A DNA stretch of 64,000 bases from assembly GCF_000422845.1 (NCBI RefSeq), contig NZ_AUGV01000004.1:467382-531381 (forward strand). The letters run 5' to 3'. Source of the DNA: Oceanobacter kriegii DSM 6294 (GTDB taxonomy: Bacteria > Pseudomonadota > Gammaproteobacteria > Pseudomonadales > Oceanobacteraceae). Shown one piece after another: positions 9,983 through 18,733 of the stretch. Each line of letters starts with the position of its first letter. Position 1 is the first letter of the stretch. A program made the position numbers and the translations under genes. The notes beneath the pieces were generated by a model, which had not been told where the DNA came from, did no database searches, and saw nothing but the letters and a program-made list of their open reading frames with translations.

Positions 9983-11512
9983 TTAACCTGCTGGAGTCAA
10001 GGCATCCAAAAGTCCTGATACCAGAGTATCCATTCCATCATCCAAACCGGGTGTCAGGCCAAAACGCACCACCACCAGCTGCTGCTCCGGAGCAATCAAA
10101 ACATATTGGCCGTCGTGGCCACGGGCCCAAAACACCGACTCCGGAAGTTCCGGCCAACGCTTGCTGAATTTGCGTTCGCCGGCATCGGCCAGCGTTGGGT
10201 CTGGCAGATTGAGCCAAAACCCCATGCCATACATGTGGCCGGCATTCGCGTTCAAAGTGGGCGTTAACGCTTGTTGCATCCAGCTGCGTGGCAAGCCAAT
10301 GCCCTGGGTTTTACGGCCATGCCAGCTGTTGAGCCAGAACTGCCCTACGGCCAGCCACTCGGCAGGCGTCATGTAGCTATAGGACGACGCGACCGGCGTG
10401 CCGGACAAATCGGTTTCTACCGTGGCATGCTCAATACCCAGCGGTTGCCACAACGACTGCTGCAACCAGTCACGCCAGTGACTATCGCCCAGCTGTACCG
10501 CATTCAGCCAGATGGAAGCCGCCAGGTTGCTGTCACCACTGGAGTAACGCCACTCCGTCGCAGGGGCAATCTCCCGACGCTGACCCGCCACCATGGCGGC
10601 CATATCGGCGGAGCAATACAGCATGGTGGTCACGTCATCCGCAGGCTGATACCACTCGTCAAAATCGAGGCCGCTTTGCATTCGCAGCAAGTGCTCCAGC
10701 GTCAGCTGTGGGCCAAGTTGTGGCCACAACTCCGCGACCGGACTGTTGCGGGTTAAAAGCTGCTGCTGTTCGGCCAAGCCAACCCAGGTGGCCAACAGGG
10801 ATTTGGTCATCGACCAACCCAGCATCGGGGTTTCAGCGGTGACCGGTACCTGATAGCGTTCCGCAATCCGTTGGCCTTTCCACGACACCAACACCGCCAG
10901 CGTGTTACGCGACTGGCCGTCCGGCTCGGCAAAGGCCTCGTTCAGCAGTTGATGAATACGCTGCTGTTGCCGCTCATCAAGCGTTACGGGGACTCTGTTT
11001 CCGCTATTCACAGCAAGAGCAGGACTGTTGGGGGTGGATGAAGCAGAAGGCGAAGCTGAGGACGGTTCTGAAACAGAATCTGAAACCGAGCCTGAAACCG
11101 AGCCTGAAAACGGTCTAGAGCCACTCAGCTCTTCAGATACTTGCCCAGTGCCGGTGTCTGGCAAGGCTACAACGCGGTTCTCGGTGTCGTTCAATAAGGT
11201 ACAACCACGCCCGGCCGCCCATTGAGCCGTTTGCGATAAACCCAGAAAACCAACACGGACCCGTCGCTGCTGCTCATTGACGTCATACTCCAGCCAGTCT
11301 GACGCCGGTTGCAGTGCCGGAGCAATCGCCGTTTGCTGCAACCAGGATTGCGGCAGGCCCGACACCCACAAGCCAGAGCACATGTACTTGGCGGCATAAC
11401 CAGTCACCACCGGACGCGCCAGCCATAAATAGGTCACCGCAGCCAGCAACAGAATGCCCAGCCCCCACAACAGCAAATGCACCAGCACTCCAATCCGGTG
11501 ACGCATACTCAT
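9983..11512 (-). CDS. Membrane-anchored serine hydrolase, class C beta-lactamase/6-aminohexanoate-dimer hydrolase fold
   Basis: This 509-residue protein has one N-terminal membrane anchor (about residues 9-31), a periplasmic linker, and a beta-lactamase-fold domain. The catalytic S-x-x-K is SMTK at residues 234-237 and the tyrosine motif is YSSG at 323, typical of NylB/EstB-like esterases and amidases. A low-complexity serine-rich linker (about 128-165) is encoded by a short repeated DNA unit around 11035-11115. The substrate is unknown. Its ATG overlaps the stop of the upstream BrkB-family gene as ATGA, so the two are coupled. Confidence 0.85.
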   Translation of the reverse strand: MSMRHRIGVLVHLLLWGLGILLLAAVTYLWLARPVVTGYAAKYMCSGLWVSGLPQSWLQQTAIAPALQPASDWLEYDVNEQQRRVRVGFLGLSQTAQWAAGRGCTLLNDTENRVVALPDTGTGQVSEELSGSRPFSGSVSGSVSDSVSEPSSASPSASSTPNSPALAVNSGNRVPVTLDERQQQRIHQLLNEAFAEPDGQSRNTLAVLVSWKGQRIAERYQVPVTAETPMLGWSMTKSLLATWVGLAEQQQLLTRNSPVAELWPQLGPQLTLEHLLRMQSGLDFDEWYQPADDVTTMLYCSADMAAMVAGQRREIAPATEWRYSSGDSNLAASIWLNAVQLGDSHWRDWLQQSLWQPLGIEHATVETDLSGTPVASSYSYMTPAEWLAVGQFWLNSWHGRKTQGIGLPRSWMQQALTPTLNANAGHMYGMGFWLNLPDPTLADAGERKFSKRWPELPESVFWARGHDGQYVLIAPEQQLVVVRFGLTPGLDDGMDTLVSGLLDALTPAG

Positions 11513-12750
11513 TGGCGCGGTGCTCCTTGTTCATCCTTACTGCTATTCATCAGCTGATCCAGCGTCACATCCAGGCTGGTCGCCACATTGCTTTGCCATT
11601 GCTGCAACCAGTCAGACAGCGCAGCGTTGTTATCACTGGCCTGTTGAGCTTCAGTGATTTGCTCAAGACTCAGGTCGGCGATAAAGGCACCCAGCGTCAG
11701 ACTACGCATATCCGGCAGCCACACCCAGGTATCGTTCTGGGTTTGCGCCACCCAGCCTTGCTGTACGAATAGTTTCAACAAAGCAGAAAGTTGTTGTGCT
11801 GGCACATGGCGCAGCCGCTTCCGCAGCTGCTGATCCGTCAGTCCCTTGCCGCCGTTGTTCTGGCCATCGCGCAAGGCCGCCGCCAGCGCTAACCGTTGCC
11901 GCAAAGGATCGCCAGCCCAACGACTGTTAGGGTGACTGAGGGCATAACTCAGTTCAGCCCCGAACAGCAGCAACATCCAGCTGATATACACCCACATCAG
12001 GAACAAGGGCACCGCCGCAAACGCCCCGTATATCAGTTGATAGGAAGGAAACATGCCGACGATACGAGCAAACAGAAACTTGCCGGTTTCAAACGCCGTT
12101 GCCACCACCACCGCCGCAATCACGGCATCCTTGGCGGGCACCTTGCAGTTCGGCACCATCATGTACACAAACGTAATCGCCGCCGCCGTCATCGACCATG
12201 GCACCAAACGTGCGGCCCATGGCACCGAGTCCCCCAGCCAACCGGCGTCATCGGGCAACAAACTCAAGGATGCCAACACCGAGCTGCCCGCCTGTGCGGC
12301 CGCAAACAGCAAGGGCCCCAAACTCAACACCGCCCAATAGCGAAAAAAGCGCTGCAAGGTAGAACGCGACACCTCAACCTGCCAGATACGGTTGAACTGT
12401 TCTTCAATGGTTTGCAGCAGCAACAGAGCCGTAATAAACAGGAATACGATACCAATCCAGGTCAGCTCCCGGGCCTGTTCACTGAATTCAACCAGATAGC
12501 GCGATACCGTATCGCTGCCCTGCGGCATCACATAGCCAATCAGGCTGGCGTGGGCTTGAGCGCCCCACTCCTGCAACGCCGGAATGGCCGACAGAATGGA
12601 ATAGGTCACGGTAATCACCGGAACCAGAGCAAACAGAGTGGTATAGGTTAAGGCTGCTGCGTCGCGTCGCCGCTCCATCGATTCAAATCGCTGAAGGGTC
12701 TGCCAGATCAATGTAAGTACCCGTCGTCCTCGGCGGAAAGCGGTGAGCAT
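11509..12750 (-). CDS. YihY/BrkB family inner-membrane protein
   Basis: This 413-residue protein has six predicted membrane segments and the family opening (RRDAAALTYTTLFALVPVITV). A cytoplasmic C-terminal domain of about 140 residues follows, containing winged-helix-like sequence (DQQLRKRLRHVPAQQLSALLKLF). Members were once called ribonuclease BN, a name since shown to be wrong for E. coli YihY, and the true role is unresolved. It is divergent from arsC-wrbA-DUF2069, an arrangement also known in Pseudomonas. It overlaps the downstream hydrolase by 4 bp. Confidence 0.88.
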   Translation of the reverse strand: MLTAFRRGRRVLTLIWQTLQRFESMERRRDAAALTYTTLFALVPVITVTYSILSAIPALQEWGAQAHASLIGYVMPQGSDTVSRYLVEFSEQARELTWIGIVFLFITALLLLQTIEEQFNRIWQVEVSRSTLQRFFRYWAVLSLGPLLFAAAQAGSSVLASLSLLPDDAGWLGDSVPWAARLVPWSMTAAAITFVYMMVPNCKVPAKDAVIAAVVVATAFETGKFLFARIVGMFPSYQLIYGAFAAVPLFLMWVYISWMLLLFGAELSYALSHPNSRWAGDPLRQRLALAAALRDGQNNGGKGLTDQQLRKRLRHVPAQQLSALLKLFVQQGWVAQTQNDTWVWLPDMRSLTLGAFIADLSLEQITEAQQASDNNAALSDWLQQWQSNVATSLDVTLDQLMNSSKDEQGAPRQ

Positions 12751-12846
12751 CAGTGGCTTCCTTGTTACAATCGCAGCAGAAATCGGTGAGTCTTTCTATC
12801 TACGACTGGCTATTTACAACTTTTATTGACGTTTAAGGATTCAAGC

Positions 12847-13814
<968 letters not shown>

Positions 13815-13816
13815 CC

Positions 13817-14224
13817 ATGACAGATACCCACACCACAACGAACTTTGCTGGCAAAGCCAAACTGGCCTTCAAGGTGCTGGTTGGTAGCTACATTGGCTTA
13901 TTACTAACACTGCTGTTGTCTACCCTGGCCAACCCGCCACAAGACGTGGAACCGGGCCCTATGCTGTGGCTGGCTGGACTGGGCATCGCCCTGTTCAAAT
14001 GCCTGCCATTACTGCTGTTTGTACCCGGGCTGATTGCCCGCTCGCACAAAACAGCCTCATGGATGGCCTACATGATCCAGTTGTATTTTGTACTGGCAGT
14101 CATGCTGGTGTTTACACCGGGCAGCAGCGGCTGGGGATGGCTGATGACCGCACTGACACTGGTGATATTCATCAGCGCCATGATGTTTACCCGCTGGCAA
14201 AAACGAGCGGATGCGGGGTTGTAA
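13817..14224 (+). CDS. DUF2069 domain-containing membrane protein
   Basis: This 135-residue protein has four hydrophobic segments (around residues 17-38, 50-70, 82-100 and 106-125) and a short basic tail, matching the compact DUF2069 family. The function is unknown. It begins 2 bp after wrbA, and a clear terminator follows, so it closes the arsC-wrbA operon. The same trio is found in pseudomonads, which supports the call. Confidence 0.88.
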   Translation: MTDTHTTTNFAGKAKLAFKVLVGSYIGLLLTLLLSTLANPPQDVEPGPMLWLAGLGIALFKCLPLLLFVPGLIARSHKTASWMAYMIQLYFVLAVMLVFTPGSSGWGWLMTALTLVIFISAMMFTRWQKRADAGL

Positions 14225-14272
14225 ATGCTGGAAGATCATCAGTCAGTGCTTGATGGCTGACTGAGCAAGAGA

Positions 14273-14303
14273 CAACAAAGCCGGGAGATTCCCGGCTTTG
14301 TTG
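14273..14303 (+). terminator. Terminator of the arsC-wrbA-DUF2069 operon
   Basis: CAACAAAGCCGGGA and TCCCGGCTTTGTTG form a 14-bp stem with a 3-base loop, placed 49 bp after the DUF2069 stop. The stem ends in a T-containing run. Confidence 0.85.
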
Positions 14304-14375
14304 TTTATGGGATGCACGTCGGTACCGGTATGTACGGCGCTTCAAGGAAATTTCCCCGAAATGGACAGTCACTGA

Positions 14376-14726
14376 TTAAAGTTTCCAGACAATTTCGTTC
14401 CGCAACCTGCGTACAACCTCAACTTCAGGACCAGCGACCGCCGCATAAACAAAAGAACCTTCCGGTACAGGAACGCACTTTATAGCCGCTCGACTACTGC
14501 TGAAGTTGCCGTATACGTAGGTGCCATTTTTCACAACATTGGAAAAGCCCAGAGATTTCAAGATGGACTCCCCTTTTATGGCACACAAGTCCGGGGAAGC
14601 CTGAAGTAGCTTGTGGTCAGACCACAACTGAGGCGGAGACTCCTTCGTCAGCGCAACCGTTTGAATCTCCTTATTACTTGCACATGCGGTCATAAAAACC
14701 GCCAAAAGCACCCCAAAAAACTTCAT
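14376..14726 (-). CDS. Small putative lipoprotein
   Basis: The protein is about 116 residues from the ATG at 14726, which has AAGGAAG upstream. It opens MKFFGVLLAVFMTACAS, a lipoprotein signal with lipobox MTAC. The mature part contains the segment ASPDLCAIKGESILKSLGFS and three further strands ending in RRLRNEIVWKL. I do not recognise a family. It follows the membrane/SRPBCC gene by 30 bp on the same strand and may be co-transcribed with it. Confidence 0.65.
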   Translation of the reverse strand: MKFFGVLLAVFMTACASNKEIQTVALTKESPPQLWSDHKLLQASPDLCAIKGESILKSLGFSNVVKNGTYVYGNFSSSRAAIKCVPVPEGSFVYAAVAGPEVEVVRRLRNEIVWKL

Positions 14727-14756
14727 CTTATCTTCCTTAAACATCACGATTGGAGC

Positions 14757-15764
14757 TTACACCCCGTCCATATTATTTGATTTTTCAGCCCTGGATTTCA
14801 TAAGTTTTAGCAGCGAAATATGAAAATCACGAAAGATCAACTCTCCCCAGACACGAGAGTAAATACCAAAATTGGTGTTATCCACCAATCTGGTCTTCAG
14901 CGTTAAGACCGTATTGCCATCCTGGTCTTGCGACAAGTAGTAACCTCCGTCCAATGGCGAAAAGTATTCGCCACCAAGTTTCACATGCTTGTCCAATGCA
15001 TGATCCGGAATGTCGTCAGGTTTGATATCAAAGGAATACGCCATTTTGCTGCCCGGCTCCCAGGCTGTAATGACCTCCCTGAATACAACCCCCTTTTCCC
15101 ACTCACTGGTACGCACAGCACCGGTTTCATGCGCATTCATGCTTGCCTTGATTGGTCTTGGTACGCCGATCAAGGAAGTCAGTGAAACATCAAACTCATC
15201 AGGCTGAATGAACTCCACTTCCCCAAGCTGCTTCCAAACGGCAGCTGGAGAAGCATCAATAACAATGCTGTTTTCAACTGTGTAGGCTCTACTCGTTTCA
15301 ATAAAGTTAACCTCTACTGGCGCGACCAACACAGGCAGTAGCGCCACCGACATCAAAGTGGCGTTGCGCTTTTTGGTGAAATATCGATACAGGCACCCGG
15401 CAGCCACACCACCGAGACTGGAAAAGAACATAAATGCAGGAAGTGCCATTGCAACACAAATACTTCCTTCCAATAGTGTTACAACAGAAGCCAGCAGAAA
15501 AACGAAAATAGGCTGCCAGGATAGCGTGATCATTCTGCCGATGCTGAGATCAGGATTTACCTTGCACTCAAAGTGAATACGAATAAATCCAATCACAAAC
15601 GGCACAAAAAACATAAATGAGACAGTGACCAGTCCACCCACATTCCGCAGGGCATCGATTTCCCATAAAAGCCTGAGCGAAAGACCATAAATAACACCAA
15701 GGGCGATGCCGATATATTTTGGTTGTTCAGGGTTCCTTGGTTTTGTAGCCACCTTGCTATTCAT
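14757..15764 (-). CDS. Membrane protein with C-terminal SRPBCC (START-like) domain
   Basis: The protein is about 335 residues from the ATG at 15764, preceded by GGAAAAGAGG. The open frame continues upstream to 15872, but that extension is a transposase tail and not part of this gene. The first 150 residues contain four or more hydrophobic segments. The second half starts with RAYTVENSIVIDASPAAVWKQL, the typical opening of an SRPBCC ligand-binding domain, and runs to the end. It could bind a lipid or polyketide-like ligand at the membrane, but this is only suggested by the fold. The gene lies at the edge of an island of mobile-element debris. Confidence 0.65.
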   Translation of the reverse strand: MNSKVATKPRNPEQPKYIGIALGVIYGLSLRLLWEIDALRNVGGLVTVSFMFFVPFVIGFIRIHFECKVNPDLSIGRMITLSWQPIFVFLLASVVTLLEGSICVAMALPAFMFFSSLGGVAAGCLYRYFTKKRNATLMSVALLPVLVAPVEVNFIETSRAYTVENSIVIDASPAAVWKQLGEVEFIQPDEFDVSLTSLIGVPRPIKASMNAHETGAVRTSEWEKGVVFREVITAWEPGSKMAYSFDIKPDDIPDHALDKHVKLGGEYFSPLDGGYYLSQDQDGNTVLTLKTRLVDNTNFGIYSRVWGELIFRDFHISLLKLMKSRAEKSNNMDGV

Positions 15765-15872
15765 CCTCTTTTCCTGACAGAACTGTTTTCCATTCAACGC
15801 CCTGAACTCTAACGGACTCAAGAACCCCAGCCAAGGCGGACGTCCTTTAGGAGCATCTCTACTGATGGACAT
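15765..15872 (-). mobile_element. IS3-family transposase C-terminal tail, remnant
   Basis: In frame with and directly upstream of the SRPBCC gene start, the sequence encodes WLGFLSPLEFRALNG, which matches the extreme C-terminus of IS3-family OrfB transposases (LGYxSPxEYE type). It is homologous to the second tail at 15960-16013: a 14-bp word at 15806-15819 is repeated exactly in inverted orientation at 15980-15993. No other part of the transposase was found. Confidence 0.6.
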
Positions 15873-15930
15873 TTGAGTTCAGTTGCCTGAACTGGCCGAG
15901 GGTGAATTTACATTTTCGTGCTTAAAAAGG

Positions 15931-16048
15931 TGTCCGGTAAAACGGGGGAAGATCACCAGCACTTCGGCTTGGGATACATGAGTCCGTTAGAGTACGAGGC
16001 GATAAATGGATAACTGCAATGTGTCCGGAAAAGCGGGGGAGGATCACC
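15931..16048 (+). mobile_element. IS3-family remnant: transposase tail between two copies of an IS end
   Basis: 15960-16013 encodes HFGLGYMSPLEYEAING and a TAA stop, the end of an IS3-family transposase. It is bracketed by two directly repeated 27-bp copies (15931-15957 and 16022-16048, 24 of 27 identical) that begin TGTCCGG and end GATCACC. The second copy sits just after the stop, where the right terminal repeat of such an element is expected. The first copy would then be the right end of another, older insertion. Confidence 0.65.
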
Positions 16049-16051
16049 AGT

Positions 16052-16074
16052 CCGGCAACATGCGCTTGTTAACT
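16052..16074 (-). other. Truncated attC-like site after the DUF4145 gene
   Basis: Read on the minus strand, the bases right after the DUF4145 stop codon are AGTTAACAAGCGCATG, resembling the start of an integron attC site (core ending AAC followed by AAG). The expected palindromic remainder is missing; IS3-related sequence follows instead. This fits an attC cut by the insertion but is weaker than the full site at 16882-16955. Confidence 0.4.
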
Positions 16075-16863
16075 CTAAAATGGTACGTCTTCATCTGACG
16101 GAGCGGGTTCGTCATTCTTTTGTTCAGCACTCTTTGGCTTCTTCTCTTCATCAATTCTATTACGCGCACGCTCAGCGTTTTTTGGTAGAACATAAAGCAT
16201 GTCGATCAGCTTTTGAGTGAGTTCATATGTCTCTTTTGCCCGCTTCTCATCTACCTTGAGCTCAGAAGCATGGGCACCAATATTTCCTACGACTCGTACC
16301 AAATCAGCCAAGTGCTTCATGGACTCGTGAATTGTTGAATCGTCAGCAAGCTTTTCAATTGCTTTCGCTAAGCTTAGATTCTTAGGTGCACCTTTATCTT
16401 TCAGAATTCCCTCTATTGTTCTCCTACACATGACAACAACTGCTAGATAGGCACCGGCATTGAGGCACTTATTGGCTTCAGAAAAAGAAAGCCATACTAG
16501 CTCCGGCAATCCGTATTCAGAGTAACTGAGGAGCGAAACAGGGTGATGCAACTCGTATTGGAAAGTCCAGTCAGGATCGAAATCAACTTCCCAAAACTTG
16601 GCATATATGACTTCTTGGCAGAATTCACACTGGCATAAATAATGAAAATCCCTTTCCATTAATCCATAGTCATCGTCTTTTCTAACGACAGCGAGGTGGA
16701 TGGGCTTGAACTTCGTTCTTGTATTGCAGTAAGGGCACAGCAAATAGACCCACTTTATGCCTTTATGATCAGGTAAGTCGCTTCCTACCTGATCTAGCTC
16801 AAACCGAGGTTGATCATCTTCTTCAGTAGGACCAATCTTTTTATTTACTTGTGTGATTTCCAT
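16075..16863 (-). CDS. DUF4145 domain-containing protein (integron-cassette-like gene)
   Basis: This protein is 262 residues. The N-terminal part has zinc-binding cysteine pairs (CPYCNTRTKF and CQCEFC), and the second half is a DUF4145 domain (GAYLAVVVMCRRTIEGILKDKG, then RVVGNIGAHASE). The tail is charged and low-complexity. DUF4145 is an HEPN-like helical domain often found with restriction or abortive-infection genes, but no function is established here. The gene is more AT-rich than the chromosome around it. A full attC site lies upstream and a truncated one downstream, so it looks like a mobile gene cassette. Confidence 0.78.
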   Translation of the reverse strand: MEITQVNKKIGPTEEDDQPRFELDQVGSDLPDHKGIKWVYLLCPYCNTRTKFKPIHLAVVRKDDDYGLMERDFHYLCQCEFCQEVIYAKFWEVDFDPDWTFQYELHHPVSLLSYSEYGLPELVWLSFSEANKCLNAGAYLAVVVMCRRTIEGILKDKGAPKNLSLAKAIEKLADDSTIHESMKHLADLVRVVGNIGAHASELKVDEKRAKETYELTQKLIDMLYVLPKNAERARNRIDEEKKPKSAEQKNDEPAPSDEDVPF

Positions 16864-16881
16864 ATTTCACTCTGAAAGAGA

Positions 16882-16955
16882 GTTAACGCCTCAATAACCG
16901 GCGCAGCTTTGCTGCATCCGGCGCCGAAGGCGCGAAGTTAATTGACTTGTTATAC
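16882..16955 (-). other. Integron attC recombination site
   Basis: Between two same-strand genes, the minus strand reads TATAACAAGTCAATTAA, a GC-rich imperfect palindrome (CGCGCCTTCGGCGCCGG and GCAGCAAAGCTGCGCCGG), then TTATTGAGGCGTTAAC. This is the full attC plan: outer cores ending AAC and starting GTT, paired inner boxes (TCAATTAA with TTATTGA, one base extra on one side, the usual extrahelical base), and a central stem. Core boxes have one mismatch each to the RYYYAAC/GTTRRRY consensus. It is 74 bp long, inside the normal range. Confidence 0.8.
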
Positions 16956-16958
16956 CCA

Positions 16959-17669
16959 TTACCACCGCCGCAACTGGGCTAGGGCCTCTTCCAGTCCTCT
17001 TTGATCATGGGATGGCTCACCATTTGAAAGGCTAATTATCGTTGATATGCACATAGTAGCAACTGGCATACCAACGTCAGATGGAGTTCGAGTATTACTT
17101 AAATGGCGAAATGTGGCACTACCCACTGCCTCGCTGTATTCCGTTTTTAATACGTTAAGTAGTGGCCGGATGACATCGAGAACTGCCTGACCATATTGGA
17201 TGGCTTGCTCCTTACTTGGGATTTTACCTTTATGGATGACCTCGTTACGGAATTTGATCTTACTATTGCTTAGCAGGGTAGGTTTATTCCCCGTTTCCTG
17301 AAGGTGTAGGAATATAAATGCGCCAAGTTGCCTTTCAGATTGGTTTGAAACTTCCTTCCAAGCCTCTTGAGTTTTATCCCAGTCGATACCTTTTGAGAGG
17401 CACACTACTTTGATGAAAAACTCGTAGAAACGTTCTAGTGAAGAAGTGAATGATGAAACTGCTTCGCGATAATAGCCATCCAAGATGGCATATGCACCTA
17501 TATCAAAAAGAACTTCAAATTTTTGTTGTTGTAACAAAGTGACGGAGGAATGTCCTTTAGGACAATTTATTTCATAGCGGCCATCATCCCTAAATTCCAC
17601 GGTAGCAGTGATCATTGCATTAGCAATGTCTTCTTGCATACATTGAGCACATGTAACTGGCAATTTCAC
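16959..17669 (-). CDS. Zinc-finger protein with HEPN-like domain (integron cassette gene)
   Basis: The 236-residue protein has an N-terminal CAQC...CPKGH zinc-binding segment. A helical region (YAILDGYYREAVSSFTSSLERFYEFF) and the short motif RNEVIHKGKIP near residue 150 follow. R-x4-H inside RNEVIH is the pattern of HEPN nucleases and of DUF4145 relatives. No exact family is recognised. It ends 4 bp before the attC site, the normal cassette geometry of gene followed by attC, and a core-like GTATAAC lies upstream of its start at 17686-17692. Function is unknown; defence or toxin roles are possible for HEPN proteins but not shown. Confidence 0.7.
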   Translation of the reverse strand: MKLPVTCAQCMQEDIANAMITATVEFRDDGRYEINCPKGHSSVTLLQQQKFEVLFDIGAYAILDGYYREAVSSFTSSLERFYEFFIKVVCLSKGIDWDKTQEAWKEVSNQSERQLGAFIFLHLQETGNKPTLLSNSKIKFRNEVIHKGKIPSKEQAIQYGQAVLDVIRPLLNVLKTEYSEAVGSATFRHLSNTRTPSDVGMPVATMCISTIISLSNGEPSHDQRGLEEALAQLRRW

Positions 17670-17685
17670 TCATCAATCCTTATGG

Positions 17686-17692
17686 GTATAAC
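17686..17692. other. attC core-like sequence bounding the first cassette
   Basis: GTATAAC matches the outer core of the full attC site at 16949-16955 (same heptamer on the opposite strand) and sits 17 bp upstream of the cassette gene start. TTATACCCAT follows both cores when read on the strand leading into the cassette, as expected if this marks the junction with a lost neighbouring cassette. Confidence 0.4.
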
Positions 17693-17700
17693 AGCGTATT

Positions 17701-18117
17701 AGTGCGCATTAACTTGTAAACCTGCAGCACAACTCCTTTGTATTCAGCCGGTTACGGTATCAGCCCCCTACATAGTGAGCAAGCACGGAGGAAAAACGTG
17801 CATTGAGTTGTCCGCACGCCAAATATACTGGTTGGATGAACAGGTCAAGTTCATAATAGAGAGGATACCGAGCCAGCCCATTCATGAATAAACTCGTCGC
17901 TGCATGGGAACGGCTGTTGAATCTGGTGCTCTCTCTGGGCTGCCAGATGCTTTCGAATATCCAAGCCGGTTTGCGGGCCCGAGAAATGAGGTCTCAAATC
18001 AGCGACACAGGGTCAGCAACACCCTGCAATCCAGAACGGGCGCCGATTTATTCTGATGGTCTCTGAATACAGGCGCATTGCTGGCAATCACACGGGAAGG
18101 TGAATAGTCCCCCCAGA
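17701..18117. other. Intergenic stretch without a supported gene
   Basis: About 420 bp between the cassette boundary and the terminator at 18118. A 60-codon open frame at 17884-18066 lacks a ribosome binding site and any recognisable similarity, so it is not called. A short GC inverted word (GCGTATTAGTGCGC) at 17694-17707 may be the rest of a decayed attC. Confidence 0.4.
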
Positions 18118-18152
18118 AACACCAAAGCCGGGATAATCCCGGCTTTGGTGTT
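18118..18152 (-). terminator. Rho-independent terminator of the small zinc-ribbon gene
   Basis: AACACCAAAGCCGGGA pairs with TCCCGGCTTTGGTGTT over 16 bp around a 3-base loop, 26 bp past the stop of the 77-residue gene on the minus strand. Confidence 0.8.
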
Positions 18153-18177
18153 GGTATCGTGTAAAAACGGCCGTTGA

Positions 18178-18411
18178 TCAGGCTTCGTCTTCCCACTCGC
18201 CGTCGGTGTCGTCGTCGGCAATTTCGGTGGTTACGGTGGCGCCGCATTTCACGCATTTGCCTTCGATGTACACCACACCGTCAAATTCGTATTCCTGTGG
18301 CTCTTTCATGCCCAGGTCGACTTCCATGCAGTCGTTGCACCAGGTTTGGCTCAGGAAGGCTTCCTGGTCTTCTTTGTCGCGGGCGTAAAAGTCGCGGTCG
18401 ATACGTTCCAT
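18178..18411 (-). CDS. Small zinc-ribbon protein
   Basis: The 77-residue acidic protein has CNDC near residue 25 and CVKCG near residue 54, a plausible four-cysteine zinc ribbon. The acidic tail (ADDDTDGEWEDEA) is typical of small conserved hypotheticals in gammaproteobacteria. It has its own terminator and seems to be a single-gene unit. No function is known. The start is an ATG with GAGAG in front. Confidence 0.75.
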   Translation of the reverse strand: MERIDRDFYARDKEDQEAFLSQTWCNDCMEVDLGMKEPQEYEFDGVVYIEGKCVKCGATVTTEIADDDTDGEWEDEA

Positions 18412-18733
18412 AACACTCTCTCTTTAAATGGCTGTGTGCAGTCAGGAGCCTGGCGGCCGCTGCACGATGGCGGCATTGTAGGCCAATCATTGGCGATTGA
18501 AAGCGCCTATTCAATCCATCTTCTGTTCATTTGCAATTCTGCTTTAACGCTCATCAAATCTGGTCATCGAATCAGTTCATAGCGGCACGTTCAGGAATGG
18601 CCTGAAAGTTCTAAATGATGCCTTTTAACTCAGACGACCTTTCGTATAAATCGATACTTAATCGTATTTATATGCGCTTTTTAAGAAAGGTTTCAGTCTC
18701 TATGCTGGACTCAAAACAGGTTCAGGAGTCAGC
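18412..18733. other. Intergenic region before pirin
   Basis: 322 bp with no gene. The last 100 bp are AT-rich (18640-18690, with repeated TCGATACTTAATCG-like words) and probably hold the promoters of the divergent zinc-ribbon and pirin genes. Confidence 0.4.

Noticed and set aside
14747..14747. Upstream start for the small lipoprotein
   Set aside because: It gives MMFKEDK before the lipoprotein signal; AAGGAAG lies inside this stretch and serves the ATG at 14726.
17884..18066. 60-codon open frame in the intergenic region after the cassettes
   Set aside because: No ribosome binding site, no recognisable similarity; could be chance.
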